49,064 nucleotides of DNA from DASYUM01 sp036001225 (GCA_036001225.1 DASYUM010000220.1:1-49064), one strand, 5' to 3'. Positions 38,863 through 47,723 are shown, numbered from the stretch's first letter. Translations and numbers: made by a program. The notes: generated by a model from the letters alone, not told the origin.

Positions 38863-39795
38863 ATGACGGTTCACGCTGAGACCCTCGCCGTCCCCGGCGG
38901 CCGCGTGTCGCGGGGCTCCCGGGAGGCCTGGATCGGCCTCGGCCTCCTCCTTCCCGCGGCCGTCCTCGTCTTCGCCTTCACGCTCTTCCCGGTCGGCTAC
39001 AACCTCTGGCTCGGCTTCCAGGCCAAGCACGCGCTGCGGCCGACCACGGCGTGGGTCGGGCTCGAGAACTACGTCCAGATCCTCCAGGACACCGACTTCT
39101 GGCGGAGCGTCTGGGTGGGGACGGTCTACGCGGTGTGGAGCACGGTCCTCCAGATCGGGACCGGGGTGGCGGGGGCGCTGATCCTCCACCGGCGGTTCCC
39201 CGGCTGCGACTTCCTCCGGGGGGTCGCGCTCTTCCCGTACATGATCCCGACCGTCATCGCGGTGTTCGTCTGGCGGTGGCTCATGAACGACCTCTACGGC
39301 GTGGTCCCCTACATCCTGAGCGCGCTCCACATCCCGGGCATGCCCGAGGCGTGGCTGGCCCACGGCACGATCATGCTGGTGCTGATCGCGGTCAGCGTGT
39401 GGACGTTCTTCCCGTTCGTGCTCGTCAACGTCCTGGCCCGGCTGCAGACGATCCCCCCCGAGCTCTACGATGCCGCCCGCGTGGACGGGGCCTCACCGCT
39501 CCGGCAGTTCGTCCACGTCACGCTCCCCCAGCTCCGGAACGTGCTCCTGATCGTGGTGCTGCTCCGCGGCATCTGGATGTTCACGAAGTTCGAGGTCCCC
39601 TGGCTGCTCGGGTTCGGCGGGGGCGCCGGCGAGGCGATCCGGACGCTGCCGGTGTTCACCTACCAGCGGTCGTTCACCTACTACCAGGCCGGCATGGGCG
39701 CCGCCCTCTCCAACGTCATGTTCGCGCTACTGCTGGCGGTGGTGACCATCTACCTGGTGGCCTTCCCGCCCGACGTCGAGGAGCAGGATGCGTAG
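38863..39795 (+). CDS. ABC sugar-type permease, MalF/UgpA-like
   Basis: This 310-residue inner-membrane permease has an N-terminal segment LGLLLPAAVLVFAFTLFPVG, the WVGLENYVQILQDTDFWRSV region diagnostic of MalF/UgpA-type permeases, and the EAA loop ELYDAARVDGASPLRQFVHV that contacts the ATPase. Six to seven membrane segments are expected. It follows the binding-protein gene by 70 bases and overlaps the MalG-like gene by 8 bases. The start codon ATG 38863 has no clear ribosome-binding site. Confidence 0.93.
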   Translation: MTVHAETLAVPGGRVSRGSREAWIGLGLLLPAAVLVFAFTLFPVGYNLWLGFQAKHALRPTTAWVGLENYVQILQDTDFWRSVWVGTVYAVWSTVLQIGTGVAGALILHRRFPGCDFLRGVALFPYMIPTVIAVFVWRWLMNDLYGVVPYILSALHIPGMPEAWLAHGTIMLVLIAVSVWTFFPFVLVNVLARLQTIPPELYDAARVDGASPLRQFVHVTLPQLRNVLLIVVLLRGIWMFTKFEVPWLLGFGGGAGEAIRTLPVFTYQRSFTYYQAGMGAALSNVMFALLLAVVTIYLVAFPPDVEEQDA

Positions 39796-40630
39796 CGCGC
39801 GGCCGACGGCGGCCGGGGCCGCCACGCTGGCCTGGGGGCTCCGCCTCGGCCTGTTCGTCTTCTGCGCGTTCCCCCTCTACTGGATGGTGGTTTCCTCGTT
39901 CAAGGCCAGTCCCGAGCTGCTTGCTTCACCACCCACCTTCTTTCCCCACGAGTGGGAGCTGCGCGCGTACCGAAAGCTCTTCTACGAGACCAACTTCTGG
40001 ACCTACTTCCAGAACACGGTGGTCGTGGCCGGCCTGACCACGCTGCTCGTGCTCGTGGCCGGCACGATCGGGGCCTACAGCCTGACCCGCTATCGCTACC
40101 CCGGGCGGGCGGCGGTGGCCCGCACGATGCTGCTCGCCTACATGTTCCCGCCCATCATCCTCATGGTCCCGCTCTTCCTCCTGGCCCGGAACCTCGGGCT
40201 CACCAACTCGCGGATCGGCCTCGCCCTGACCTACATCTCGTTCGCGCTGCCCTACGCGCTCTGGATCCTGCGGGCCTTCTTCCAGTCGATCCCGCTCGAC
40301 CTCGAGCACGCGGCGCTGATCGACGGCGCCAACCGCGCCCAGGCCCTCCTCCACGTGGTGGCGCCGCTCGCGCTGCCGGGCATGATCGCGACGGCCATCT
40401 TCACGTTCATCGTGGCCTGGAACGACTTCCTGTTCGCCCTCGTCCTCATCGGCGTGGACGAGTTGAAGACGCTCCCCGTCGGCGTCAACGACTTCTTCCA
40501 CATGGCGGTCGTGGACTGGGGGTTGATCATGGCGGCCGGGGTGATGGTCACGATCCCGGCGCTCGTCTTCTTCATCGCCGTCCAGCGCTACCTCATCGCC
40601 GGCTGGGGCGCCGGCGGCCTCAAGGGCTAG
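39788..40630 (+). CDS. ABC sugar-type permease, MalG/UgpE-like
   Basis: This 280-residue permease partners the MalF-like subunit. It shows FPLYWMVVSSFKASPELL, the YSLTRYRYPGRAAVARTML stretch, the EAA loop LEHAALIDGANRAQALLHVV, and a C-terminus ending in GLKG, which corresponds to the family tail (x-G-L-T-x-G-x-V-K-G). The final 33 bases of the gene, including the stop, recur exactly at 42068-42100. No ATPase gene follows; instead there is a lipoprotein hydrolase in a repeat-bounded segment. As with the other importers in the window, ATP hydrolysis must be supplied from elsewhere or has been lost. Confidence 0.93.
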   Translation: MRSARPTAAGAATLAWGLRLGLFVFCAFPLYWMVVSSFKASPELLASPPTFFPHEWELRAYRKLFYETNFWTYFQNTVVVAGLTTLLVLVAGTIGAYSLTRYRYPGRAAVARTMLLAYMFPPIILMVPLFLLARNLGLTNSRIGLALTYISFALPYALWILRAFFQSIPLDLEHAALIDGANRAQALLHVVAPLALPGMIATAIFTFIVAWNDFLFALVLIGVDELKTLPVGVNDFFHMAVVDWGLIMAAGVMVTIPALVFFIAVQRYLIAGWGAGGLKG

Positions 40631-40631
40631 C
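40598..40631 (+). repeat. 34-bp direct repeat, left copy (3' end of the MalG-like gene)
   Basis: Bases 40598-40631 are identical over 34 positions to 42068-42101. The left copy codes for the last ten residues (AGWGAGGLKG) and stop of the permease plus one base. The bases just outside differ between copies. Confidence 0.95.
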
Positions 40632-40716
40632 TCGTGGGCCAGCTGGGCACGATCATCCTTTGGGCATGGGCTACGTCGACTGGGGGGAAGGGATGGGCGC
40701 ATTGACGAAGTGAAGG

Positions 40717-42051
40717 ATGAGACACCACAGCACGACTCAGCGACTCGCCGGAACGGCGCTGCTGGCCCTTCTCTCCCTCTCTCTCGCGGCCTGCTCTCAC
40801 CTCGTGAAGCGGTCGAACGCCGGGATTCCCTCTCTGGAAGACGATTCCGGCGCCCTGGGAGCGATCGCGCGGGGCGCCAAGTACTCGGGCTGGGTCCTCT
40901 CCGCTCCCCTCGTCCTCGGCATGACTCCCGTGGCCACGCTGGCCTGGGCCACCCCGTGGGTGGATCTCTTGGAGGCCGTCGACATCGCGTCGGCGCCGGC
41001 GATCGGTCTCGGCTATGTCGTCGAAGGCCTCGTCGGATACCCGGCCAAGGGAGTTCTGTCGCTCGTGAGGCAAGCCCGGGGCTCGGAGCGAGCCCGAGCG
41101 CCCGAACTCGCTGCGACCGGCCGGCCTTTCGTCCCCTGGGGCTTCGTGGTTGAACATCTCCAGGCCACACGGCTCGCGCGGCCGGCCGAGAAAGTCCCCA
41201 TCGAGCTTCAGGATTATTACGGCGTGAGTCCCGAGATCCTCGACGAGGTCCGGGGGAAGTTCTGGCGGCGCGTCCGGGAGTCGAAGCCCGGTGAAAGCCC
41301 GATCCTGACTCCGCTCCCGCCGTCGAGCTTCGAGGCGACGCTCGAACTCTACCGTGCCAAAGGGGCATCCCCGCTGAACCCCAGGCCTCTCGTCCTCCTG
41401 ACCCCGCCCACGGAGGCCGCCTTCGCGGCGCGCTGGCTGGCCAGTCGCTTCGCGCGCCGCAGCGTCCACGCCGCGGTCATCGTCCCCCAGCAGGCGTTCC
41501 TCGAAACCCACCTCGCACCGGCGGAGGTCGAGGCGCGCCTCCGCGACGCGGTGGTTGCCGCGCGGATGGCCCTCCGAGTGCTCGGGGAGCTGAACGAGGT
41601 CGACCCGGGTCAAGTCCACTACCTCGGGATCTCCGCGGGCGGGATTTTCGGCGGCGTTCTTCTTGCCGTCGAGCCTTCCATCCGCCGGGCCGTCCTCGTC
41701 CTCACCGGAGGGGACCTCCCGCGGATCGTCACCGAGAGCGAAGAATCGTCGGTGGCGGCCTACCGCGACGCCTGGAAGGCCCGGGGCGTGGACCCGGAAA
41801 CGCTCCGACGCCAGCTCGCGCAGGACGTGCGCACCGACCCGCTGCGCCTCGCTCGCTTTGTCGCGCCGCACCGCGTCCTCCTGTTCCTGGGCGCCCGGGA
41901 CACGGTCGTGCCCGTGGCAACGGGGCTCGCGCTTCGCGCCGCGCTGGGAGACCCCGAGACCTATCTCCTCGGCGGGAACCATGACACGGCCTCGGTCTGC
42001 TTCGGCTTCATCCTCCGGCGGAGCGAGAGGTTCCTCCTCGAGGGCCGGTGA
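40717..42051 (+). CDS. Lipoprotein with alpha/beta-hydrolase domain, unknown substrate
   Basis: This 444-residue protein has a lipoprotein signal ending in SLAAC (Cys26), then a hydrophobic region (YSGWVLSAPLVLGMTPVATL) and GYPAKGVLSLVRQAR. The C-terminal half is an alpha/beta-hydrolase: PRPLVLLTPPTEAAFAARWL, nucleophile elbow GISAGGIFGG with Ser306, acid strand FLGARDTVVPV and histidine in GGNHDTASVC. It would act as an esterase or lipase at the outer membrane or periplasm. It is the only gene in the segment between the two 34-bp repeats, and its codon use looks less GC-biased than that of its neighbours. A short purine stretch (GAAGTGAAGG) precedes ATG 40717. Confidence 0.75.
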   Translation: MRHHSTTQRLAGTALLALLSLSLAACSHLVKRSNAGIPSLEDDSGALGAIARGAKYSGWVLSAPLVLGMTPVATLAWATPWVDLLEAVDIASAPAIGLGYVVEGLVGYPAKGVLSLVRQARGSERARAPELAATGRPFVPWGFVVEHLQATRLARPAEKVPIELQDYYGVSPEILDEVRGKFWRRVRESKPGESPILTPLPPSSFEATLELYRAKGASPLNPRPLVLLTPPTEAAFAARWLASRFARRSVHAAVIVPQQAFLETHLAPAEVEARLRDAVVAARMALRVLGELNEVDPGQVHYLGISAGGIFGGVLLAVEPSIRRAVLVLTGGDLPRIVTESEESSVAAYRDAWKARGVDPETLRRQLAQDVRTDPLRLARFVAPHRVLLFLGARDTVVPVATGLALRAALGDPETYLLGGNHDTASVCFGFILRRSERFLLEGR

Positions 42052-42067
42052 GCCCGGTTCGAGCGAT

Positions 42068-42101
42068 GCCGGCTGGGGCGCCGGCGGCCTCAAGGGCTAG
42101 C
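42068..42101 (+). repeat. 34-bp direct repeat, right copy
   Basis: This is a perfect copy of 40598-40631, placed 16 bases after the hydrolase stop and 12 bases before the convergent gene ending at 42114. Here it codes for nothing, since no permease precedes it. Confidence 0.95.
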
Positions 42102-42113
42102 AGGGCCGGCCGG

Positions 42114-42548
42114 TCACCGGAAGCCTTGCGCGGTCACCTCCGTACACTGGCGCTGAAAGACGCCGAGGATGCCGACGAGGCGGTCGTCCACCTTCACGTC
42201 GTAGATGCCGCGCAGCTCGGGGTGGCGACTCCGGATGTCCGCGATCGCCTTCTCGAAGCCGCCTCTCCCGGCCGCGCCCGACAGTCGCGGGAGCGAGGAG
42301 ACGCCGACGGCCGGCGTGGAGAGGGCGAACTGGCACCCGCGGCCCTTCACCGGGCCGAGGCGAACGGCGTCCGCCGGCACGTCCTTCGGGGTCAGGGTGA
42401 GGTAGGAGAGCGGTCCCTCGACGGAGAGAAAGACGAGCAGACCGCCGACCCGGATCAGCCCCGGGCTCGCCTCGTACGATTCCTGGCCGAGCGCCGTCGT
42501 GGCCGAGGCCGCGACGAGCAGGACGGCCAGGCAGGCCCGGGCCCTCAC
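42114..42548 (-). CDS. Small exported protein, probably TRL-like family
   Basis: This 144-residue protein has a signal peptide (MRARACLAVLLVAASATTALG) and a mature domain with GLLVFLSVEGPLSYLTLT, GPVKGRGCQFALSTPAVG and GIYDVKVDDRLVGILGVFQR, ending in QCTEVTAQG. The pattern, a cysteine strand, a helix (GFEKAIADIRSRHPEL) and a closing VDDR/CTEV strand, resembles its upstream neighbour and TRL-like proteins of unknown function. GTG 42548 overlaps the stop of the neighbour gene (GTGA), so the two are translationally coupled. Confidence 0.62.
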   Translation of the reverse strand: MRARACLAVLLVAASATTALGQESYEASPGLIRVGGLLVFLSVEGPLSYLTLTPKDVPADAVRLGPVKGRGCQFALSTPAVGVSSLPRLSGAAGRGGFEKAIADIRSRHPELRGIYDVKVDDRLVGILGVFQRQCTEVTAQGFR

Positions 42549-42898
42549 GGCCGGCCGACCTTTCCCGTCACCACGGTACAGGCTCGGGTGTAGAGCCCCA
42601 GCAGGATGCTGGTCGCCTTGGCGTCGGCCCGGACGTCGTAGAGCGTGGCGCTCTGGTCGCCGCCCAGCGCGTTGGCCGTCGCCGCCGCGTAGCTGGCGTC
42701 GCCCCAGGCGACGAGGTAGAGGAGGCTCTGGTAGCAGGCCTCACCGGACACCGTCCGGTCGGCGGGGCTCGCCTTGACGTCGGCGGGCAAGGCCGAGCGG
42801 TAGGCGCGCGGCACCCGCACATCGGTATAGATGAGGCCGCAGCCGGCGAGGGCGGTGAGGGCCAGAATCGCGAGGACCCGGCGGGCGATCCCGTTCAT
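42545..42898 (-). CDS. TRL-like lipoprotein
   Basis: This 117-residue protein has a lipoprotein signal ending in TALAGC (Cys20), then VSGEACYQSLLYLVAWGDAS, a helix (YAAATANALGGDQSATLYDV), and TRACTVVTGKV. The G-E-A-C and G-D-A-S elements are typical of the TRL-like family of small bacterial envelope proteins, function unknown. GAGGAGGAG lies just upstream of ATG 42898. It is coupled by a GTGA overlap to the second small exported protein. Confidence 0.72.
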   Translation of the reverse strand: MNGIARRVLAILALTALAGCGLIYTDVRVPRAYRSALPADVKASPADRTVSGEACYQSLLYLVAWGDASYAAATANALGGDQSATLYDVRADAKATSILLGLYTRACTVVTGKVGRP

Positions 42899-42930
42899 CG
42901 ACGCTCCTCCTCGGCAGCGGCGGCTCGGGA

Positions 42931-45225
42931 TCAGCCGCGGCCGGCGGCCGGGGTCGCCGCGACGGCCCGGCAGATCGCCTCGGTGGTGATCGGCAGGTCG
43001 GTGAACCGGTGGCCGATCGCGTCCGCGATCGCGTTGCCGATCGCCGCCGGCACCCCGATCACCGGGGGCTCGCCGACCCCCTTGGCCCCGAAGGGGCCGT
43101 GAACGGACGGCACCTCGACCAGGACGCTGTCCACGAACGGGACCTGCGCGGTGTGGGGCAACGCGTAGTCCATGAGGGTGGCCGCCAGAAGCTGGCCGTG
43201 CTCGTCGTAGGGCATGCGCTCGAGCAGCGCCCACCCGATGCCCTGGGCGACGCCGCCCTGGATCTGCCCCTCCACGGCCGCCGGATTGATGGCCCGCCCC
43301 ACGTCCTGGACCACGAGGTGGCCGAGGACCTCGACGTGGCCGGTCTCGGGATCGACCCCGACCTCGCTGAGGTGAGCCGCGAAGGCGGGGGACCGGGCGA
43401 CGGTGGCGCTGGCCCCGCGGCCGAGGACGGGCTCGTACTTCGCCCCGAACTGCATGCTGGCCTTGGCCAGCTCGGCGATCGCCACCGAGCGACCGGGGAC
43501 GCCGCGCACCCGCACCGCCCGCTCCACGATCTCGAGGTCGTCCACCGCCGCCTCCAGCCGGTCGGCCGCGATGACGAGGAGTTGCCGCTGCGCGTCACGG
43601 GCCGCCCGCTCCACGGCCAGTCCCACCGTGTAGGTGATCTTGCTGCCGCCGCTGGCGCCGGCGTAGGGGGCGGTCTCGCTGTCGGCGTTGATCACGTGGA
43701 CGTCCTCGGCCGGGAGCCCGAAGGCCTCGGCCGCGATCTGGGCGAGGGCGGTGTTGGTGCCGCTCATGTCGACCGTGCCCACGACCACGCTGATCGTGCC
43801 GTCCCGGTCCATCCGGCAGACCGCGTTGGCGGGCTCGATGCCGCCCATCCAACCGCCCACCGCGACACCGGTGCCGCGCCGGAGGCGCCCGTCCTCCGCG
43901 CCGGCGGGGCGCCGCGGCCGGCGGTCGCGTTCGGCCTTCAACCGCTCCAGGCACTCACGCAGTCCCATCGCCGGCCACGGCTGCCCGTTGACCATCGGAT
44001 CGCCGGGCCGGGAGGCGTTCTGCAGCCGGAAGTCCAGGGGGTCCATCCCGATGGTCCGGGCCAGCTCGTCCATCTGCGACTCGAGGGCGAACGTCCCCTG
44101 CACGGCGCCGGGCGCGCGGTAGGCGCCGTTGCCAGGCTTGTGGGTCAGCACCTCGTAACCCCGCAGCTCCACGTGCGGCACCTGGTAGTAGCTCCCCATC
44201 AGGAGGAGCGCGATGCCGACCGGCGCGCCCGCGTAGGCCCCGGCGTCGAAGATGGCGCGCCCCTGGAGCGCGGTGAGCGTCCCGTCCCGCTTGACCCCCA
44301 TCTTGAGGTCGAACACGGCCGGCGGGGCCGGGGTCGTGGCGAGGAACTCCTCGGTCCGCGTCATGACGATCGAGACGGGACGGCGGAGCCGCATCGCCAG
44401 CGCGCCCGCGAGCGTCTCCAGCAGGACGAACTTGCCGCCGAAGGCGCCCCCCAGCGGGGTGGCGACGACCCTGACCCGGTGCTCGGGCAACCCGAGCGCC
44501 TCGCAGACCTCGGAGCGGGTGAAGAAGAGCGCCTGGGTGGCGGTCCAGATCGTCAGGGCCCCCAGCGGATCCACCGCCGCCACCACCGCGCGCGGCTCGA
44601 GGTAACCCTGGTGGACCATCGGGGTCGTGTAGCGACGCTCGACGACGACGTCGGCCTCGGCGAACCCCCGCGCGACGTCGCCCCGGCGGAACTGCTGGGT
44701 GCTGGCCACGTTGGGGCCCACGTCCTCTTGGAGGCGCTGGCCGCCGGTCGCCGCGCCGTGCATGGCCAGCTCTTCCTCGCCGCTGGCCCCGTCCCGGCCG
44801 CGCACCCGCGGGGCATCCTTGCGCATCGCCTCGCCGACGTCCACGGCGGGGGCCAGGACCTCGTAGTCGATCTCCACCAGCCCGGCGGCGTCCTCGGCCG
44901 CCGCCGGCGTCTCCGCCACGACCGCCACCACCGGGTGGCCGACGAACAGGACGCGGTCGCTCGCCAGCGGGCACTTGGTGCGGGCGGTGGGATCGACCCG
45001 GGCCAGCGCGAGGTCGCGGGCCGTGAAGACGCCCACGACCCCCGGCGCCGCGGCCGCCGCCTTGACGTCGATGCGGCGCAGGCGCGCGTGGGCGTGCGGG
45101 CTCAGGACGAGGCCGGCGTGGACCATGCCGGGGAGCTGGACGTCCCCGGCGTAGCGCGTGACGCCGGTCACCTTTTCCCCGCCGTCCACTCGGCGGAGGG
45201 ACTGTCCGATGAACGATGGCGACAT
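42931..45225 (-). CDS. Molybdenum hydroxylase large subunit (xanthine dehydrogenase family), orphan
   Basis: This 764-residue protein is the molybdopterin-binding subunit of the xanthine/aldehyde/CO dehydrogenase family. Landmarks are an N-terminal RRVDGGEKVTGVTRYAGDV, GHPVVAVVAETPAAAEDA, the molybdopterin contact GGAFGGK (residues 259-265), NGAYRAPGAVQGTFALE, GGSKITYTVGLAVERAAR and the catalytic Glu719 in GAKGVGEPP. It would hydroxylate an aldehyde or N-heterocycle with water as oxygen donor. The 2Fe-2S small subunit and FAD medium subunit, normally neighbours, are not adjacent. ATG 45225 follows GGAGG by 7 bases. Confidence 0.9.
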   Translation of the reverse strand: MSPSFIGQSLRRVDGGEKVTGVTRYAGDVQLPGMVHAGLVLSPHAHARLRRIDVKAAAAAPGVVGVFTARDLALARVDPTARTKCPLASDRVLFVGHPVVAVVAETPAAAEDAAGLVEIDYEVLAPAVDVGEAMRKDAPRVRGRDGASGEEELAMHGAATGGQRLQEDVGPNVASTQQFRRGDVARGFAEADVVVERRYTTPMVHQGYLEPRAVVAAVDPLGALTIWTATQALFFTRSEVCEALGLPEHRVRVVATPLGGAFGGKFVLLETLAGALAMRLRRPVSIVMTRTEEFLATTPAPPAVFDLKMGVKRDGTLTALQGRAIFDAGAYAGAPVGIALLLMGSYYQVPHVELRGYEVLTHKPGNGAYRAPGAVQGTFALESQMDELARTIGMDPLDFRLQNASRPGDPMVNGQPWPAMGLRECLERLKAERDRRPRRPAGAEDGRLRRGTGVAVGGWMGGIEPANAVCRMDRDGTISVVVGTVDMSGTNTALAQIAAEAFGLPAEDVHVINADSETAPYAGASGGSKITYTVGLAVERAARDAQRQLLVIAADRLEAAVDDLEIVERAVRVRGVPGRSVAIAELAKASMQFGAKYEPVLGRGASATVARSPAFAAHLSEVGVDPETGHVEVLGHLVVQDVGRAINPAAVEGQIQGGVAQGIGWALLERMPYDEHGQLLAATLMDYALPHTAQVPFVDSVLVEVPSVHGPFGAKGVGEPPVIGVPAAIGNAIADAIGHRFTDLPITTEAICRAVAATPAAGRG

Positions 45226-45290
45226 TCGGCGACCTCCGGGAGCTCGGGTTGACGATGCCGATACTTCATCATCGCACCTCGGAGCCGTCC

Positions 45291-45320
45291 TTGCGACCGG
45301 ACGCCCACTCGGTCTACGAT
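45291..45320 (+). promoter_or_regulatory. Predicted promoter of the second sugar-type importer operon
   Basis: TTGCGA (45291-45296), an 18-base spacer and TACGAT (45315-45320) lie in the 157-base divergent gap, about 60 bases before the binding-protein start, which has AAGGAGG at 45370-45376. Confidence 0.4.
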
Positions 45321-45382
45321 CGCGGACGCCGGTCGAGCCGGGGCGACGAGCCGCCAGGCCCACCGACGGAAGGAGGCCACCC

Positions 45383-46747
45383 ATGTTGGATCAGCGTCTG
45401 CGCACACCGGCCGCGGAGTTGGAGGCCGGCCGGATCGCCCGGCGCGAGTTCCTCCGCCGCGCCGCCGTCCTCACCGGCGGCACCGCCGCCGGGCTCCACG
45501 CCCTGCGCGCGATGGCGGCGGCCCAGCCCAAGACGAAGCTCCGGGTGTGGCTGTTCAAGAGCTTCGTCACCGCCGGCAACGACGTCCTGGCCCGGCAGGT
45601 CGAAGCCTGGGGCAAGGAGCGAAACGTCGAGATCGAGCTGGACTGGGCTACCTTCGGCGACCGCGAGCAGAAGTTCGTGGCCGCCATCGAGGCCGGCAAC
45701 CCGCCCGACATCGCCGAGATGAACATCTACGGCCCGATGCGCTACAAGGCGGCCCTCCGCGACCTCACCCGGGTGGCGGCCGAGATCGCCGGCGCTCGCG
45801 GCGGGATGCTGCCGTTCGCCGAGCGGGCGATGACGGTGGACGGCAAGGTCGTGGGCGTGCCCCGCTACGCCATGATCACGGTCTTCTACATCCGCAAGGA
45901 CATCATGGACGCCAAGGGTCTCAAGCCGCCCAAGGTCTACGACCCCGAGGTCGTCGAGTTCGCGCGGAAGACCACCGACCCGGGCAAGGACCTGTGGGGC
46001 TTCGGCCAGACCCTGAACCGCTCGGACGACGGCGACGGGTTCATGCAGAACATCCTGTGGGACTACGGCGGCGGTTCCTGGGACAAGGACGGCAAGCCGG
46101 CGCTGGCCACCACGTTCCTCAAGCCGAACCAGGCCGCGCTCCAGTTCGCGGTGGACACCATCCAGAAGCACAAGATCCAGCCGCCCGGCGTCATGGGCTG
46201 GACCGACGTGTCGAACAACGAGGCCTACATGGCCGGGAAGCTGGTCACCACCAACAATGGGGCCAGCCTCTACTACGCCATGGTGGCCCGCAAGCACGAG
46301 CTGGCGCCCAAGACCCTGCTCATCCTGACGCCCGGCGGCCCGGCCGGAAGCTTCGTGGGGTCGAGCTGCTACAACTGGGCCGTCTTTCAGAAGACCAAGC
46401 ACGCCGACCTGGGCGAGGACCTCATCCGCTGGATGGAGGACGAGAAGCGCTTCGAGGAGTACCTGAAGGTATCGGTGGGCCAGGCCGGGCCGGTCTACAA
46501 GGCGCGGGCGGAGCACGCCTACTGGAAGTCCGACCCCAACTTCGAGGCCATCCTCCAGAACATCCTCCGCAGCGTGAACATCGGCTATCCCGGCCCCATG
46601 ACGCCGGCCGCCGCCGAGGTGCAGGGGCAGAAGATCCTCACCGACATGGCCGGCCGGGTCGTGGTCGGCGGGCTCTCGCCCGAGCAGGCCCTCAAGGAGG
46701 CCCACGGGCGGGTCGAGGAGATCTACAAGATCCGCGGCCGGGCCTGA
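45383..46747 (+). CDS. ABC sugar-type substrate-binding protein (second), Tat-like signal
   Basis: This 454-residue protein carries a twin-arginine-type signal (IARREFLRRAAVLTGGTAA) and a family 1 binding-protein fold: LRVWLFKSFVTAGNDVLARQ, EAGNPPDIAEMNIYGPM, KVVGVPRYAMITVFYIRKDI, GGLSPEQALKEAHGRVEEIY at the C-terminus. It is distantly related to the binding protein at 37374-38792 but clearly not a recent copy. AAGGAGG precedes ATG 45383. The operon continues with two permeases and an enolase-superfamily gene, which suggests a sugar acid or related carboxylate as ligand. Confidence 0.9.
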   Translation: MLDQRLRTPAAELEAGRIARREFLRRAAVLTGGTAAGLHALRAMAAAQPKTKLRVWLFKSFVTAGNDVLARQVEAWGKERNVEIELDWATFGDREQKFVAAIEAGNPPDIAEMNIYGPMRYKAALRDLTRVAAEIAGARGGMLPFAERAMTVDGKVVGVPRYAMITVFYIRKDIMDAKGLKPPKVYDPEVVEFARKTTDPGKDLWGFGQTLNRSDDGDGFMQNILWDYGGGSWDKDGKPALATTFLKPNQAALQFAVDTIQKHKIQPPGVMGWTDVSNNEAYMAGKLVTTNNGASLYYAMVARKHELAPKTLLILTPGGPAGSFVGSSCYNWAVFQKTKHADLGEDLIRWMEDEKRFEEYLKVSVGQAGPVYKARAEHAYWKSDPNFEAILQNILRSVNIGYPGPMTPAAAEVQGQKILTDMAGRVVVGGLSPEQALKEAHGRVEEIYKIRGRA

Positions 46748-46766
46748 TCCGGGAAGTTCCGCGGTC

Positions 46767-47723
46767 ATGCCGACGACGATCGCCGAGGTTCGCGCCGGGA
46801 AGGCCGCCCTGCCCGCGCGGGGGCGGGCGGGGCCGGGCGCGCTCGCGCAGTGGCTGGGGCCGGACTACCGCCTCGGCTACCTCTTCGTGGGGCCGATCGT
46901 CCTGCTCGTCCTGGCGCTGGTCGCCTACCCGTTCGGGTACGCCGTCTACCTGAGCCTGACCCGCAAGTACGTGGGCATGCCGCCGGTGTTCGTCGGGCTG
47001 GAGAACTACGTCCGGCTGACCTTCGACGGCTTCTTCCGGCGCGCCGTCGCCAACAGCGTCATCTTCACCGGCAGCTCGGTGGGCCTGAAGCTCCTGCTCG
47101 GGATGGGCATGGCGCTGGTGCTCGCCTCCCGCATCCGGTGGCGCAGCTTCTGGACGGGGGTGCTGCTCATCCCGTGGGTGGCGCCCACCGTGGTCTCGGC
47201 CCTCAACTTCCTGTGGATCTACGACTACAGCCTGGGCGTGCTGAACTACCTCCTGGTCCAGGTCCTCCGGATCTTGCCCCGGGGCGTGGGCTGGCTGAGC
47301 GAGCCGGGCACCGCCATGGCGTCGGTCATCGCCGTCAACGTCTGGCGCGGCTTCCCCTTCTTCGGGATCAGCTTCCTGGCCGGCATGAAAGCGATTCCGG
47401 GCGAGCTCTACGAGGCGGCGGCGGTGGACGGCGCCAGCCCCGCCCAGCGCTTCCGCCACGTCACCCTCCCCGGGATCCGGAACATCGTGATCATCGTCAT
47501 GCTGCTCTCGACGATCTGGACCTTCAACGACTTCACGATCATCTACATCCTGACCAAGGGGGGGCCGGGCGGGGCCACCCAGGTGCTGCCGGTGCTGACC
47601 TACGAGATCGCGTTCGGAGCCCAGCGGCTGGGCGAGGCCATCGCGGTGGCGCTCTACATGCTGCCGGCTCTGGCCGTGGTGATCATCGTGCTGGCGCGCC
47701 ACATGCAACGAGGACGTCGATGA
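46767..47723 (+). CDS. ABC sugar-type permease (second), MalF-like
   Basis: This 318-residue permease has an N-terminal basic/Pro region before the first segment GYLFVGPIVLLVLALVAYPF, then VFVGLENYVRLTFDGFFRRA, MGMALVLASRIRWRSFWTGV and the EAA loop ELYEAAAVDGASPAQRFRHV. LTKGGPGGATQVLPVLTYEI near the C-terminus is a MalF-family landmark. It follows the binding protein after 19 bases and overlaps the MalG-like gene by 4 bases (ATGA, 47720-47723), implying coupled synthesis. Confidence 0.94.
   Translation: MPTTIAEVRAGKAALPARGRAGPGALAQWLGPDYRLGYLFVGPIVLLVLALVAYPFGYAVYLSLTRKYVGMPPVFVGLENYVRLTFDGFFRRAVANSVIFTGSSVGLKLLLGMGMALVLASRIRWRSFWTGVLLIPWVAPTVVSALNFLWIYDYSLGVLNYLLVQVLRILPRGVGWLSEPGTAMASVIAVNVWRGFPFFGISFLAGMKAIPGELYEAAAVDGASPAQRFRHVTLPGIRNIVIIVMLLSTIWTFNDFTIIYILTKGGPGGATQVLPVLTYEIAFGAQRLGEAIAVALYMLPALAVVIIVLARHMQRGRR

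Noticed and set aside
43009..45252. Open frame of about 747 codons on the plus strand opposite the molybdenum hydroxylase
   Set aside because: The minus strand carries all family motifs; the plus frame is a His/Arg/Gly-rich shadow without recognisable domains.
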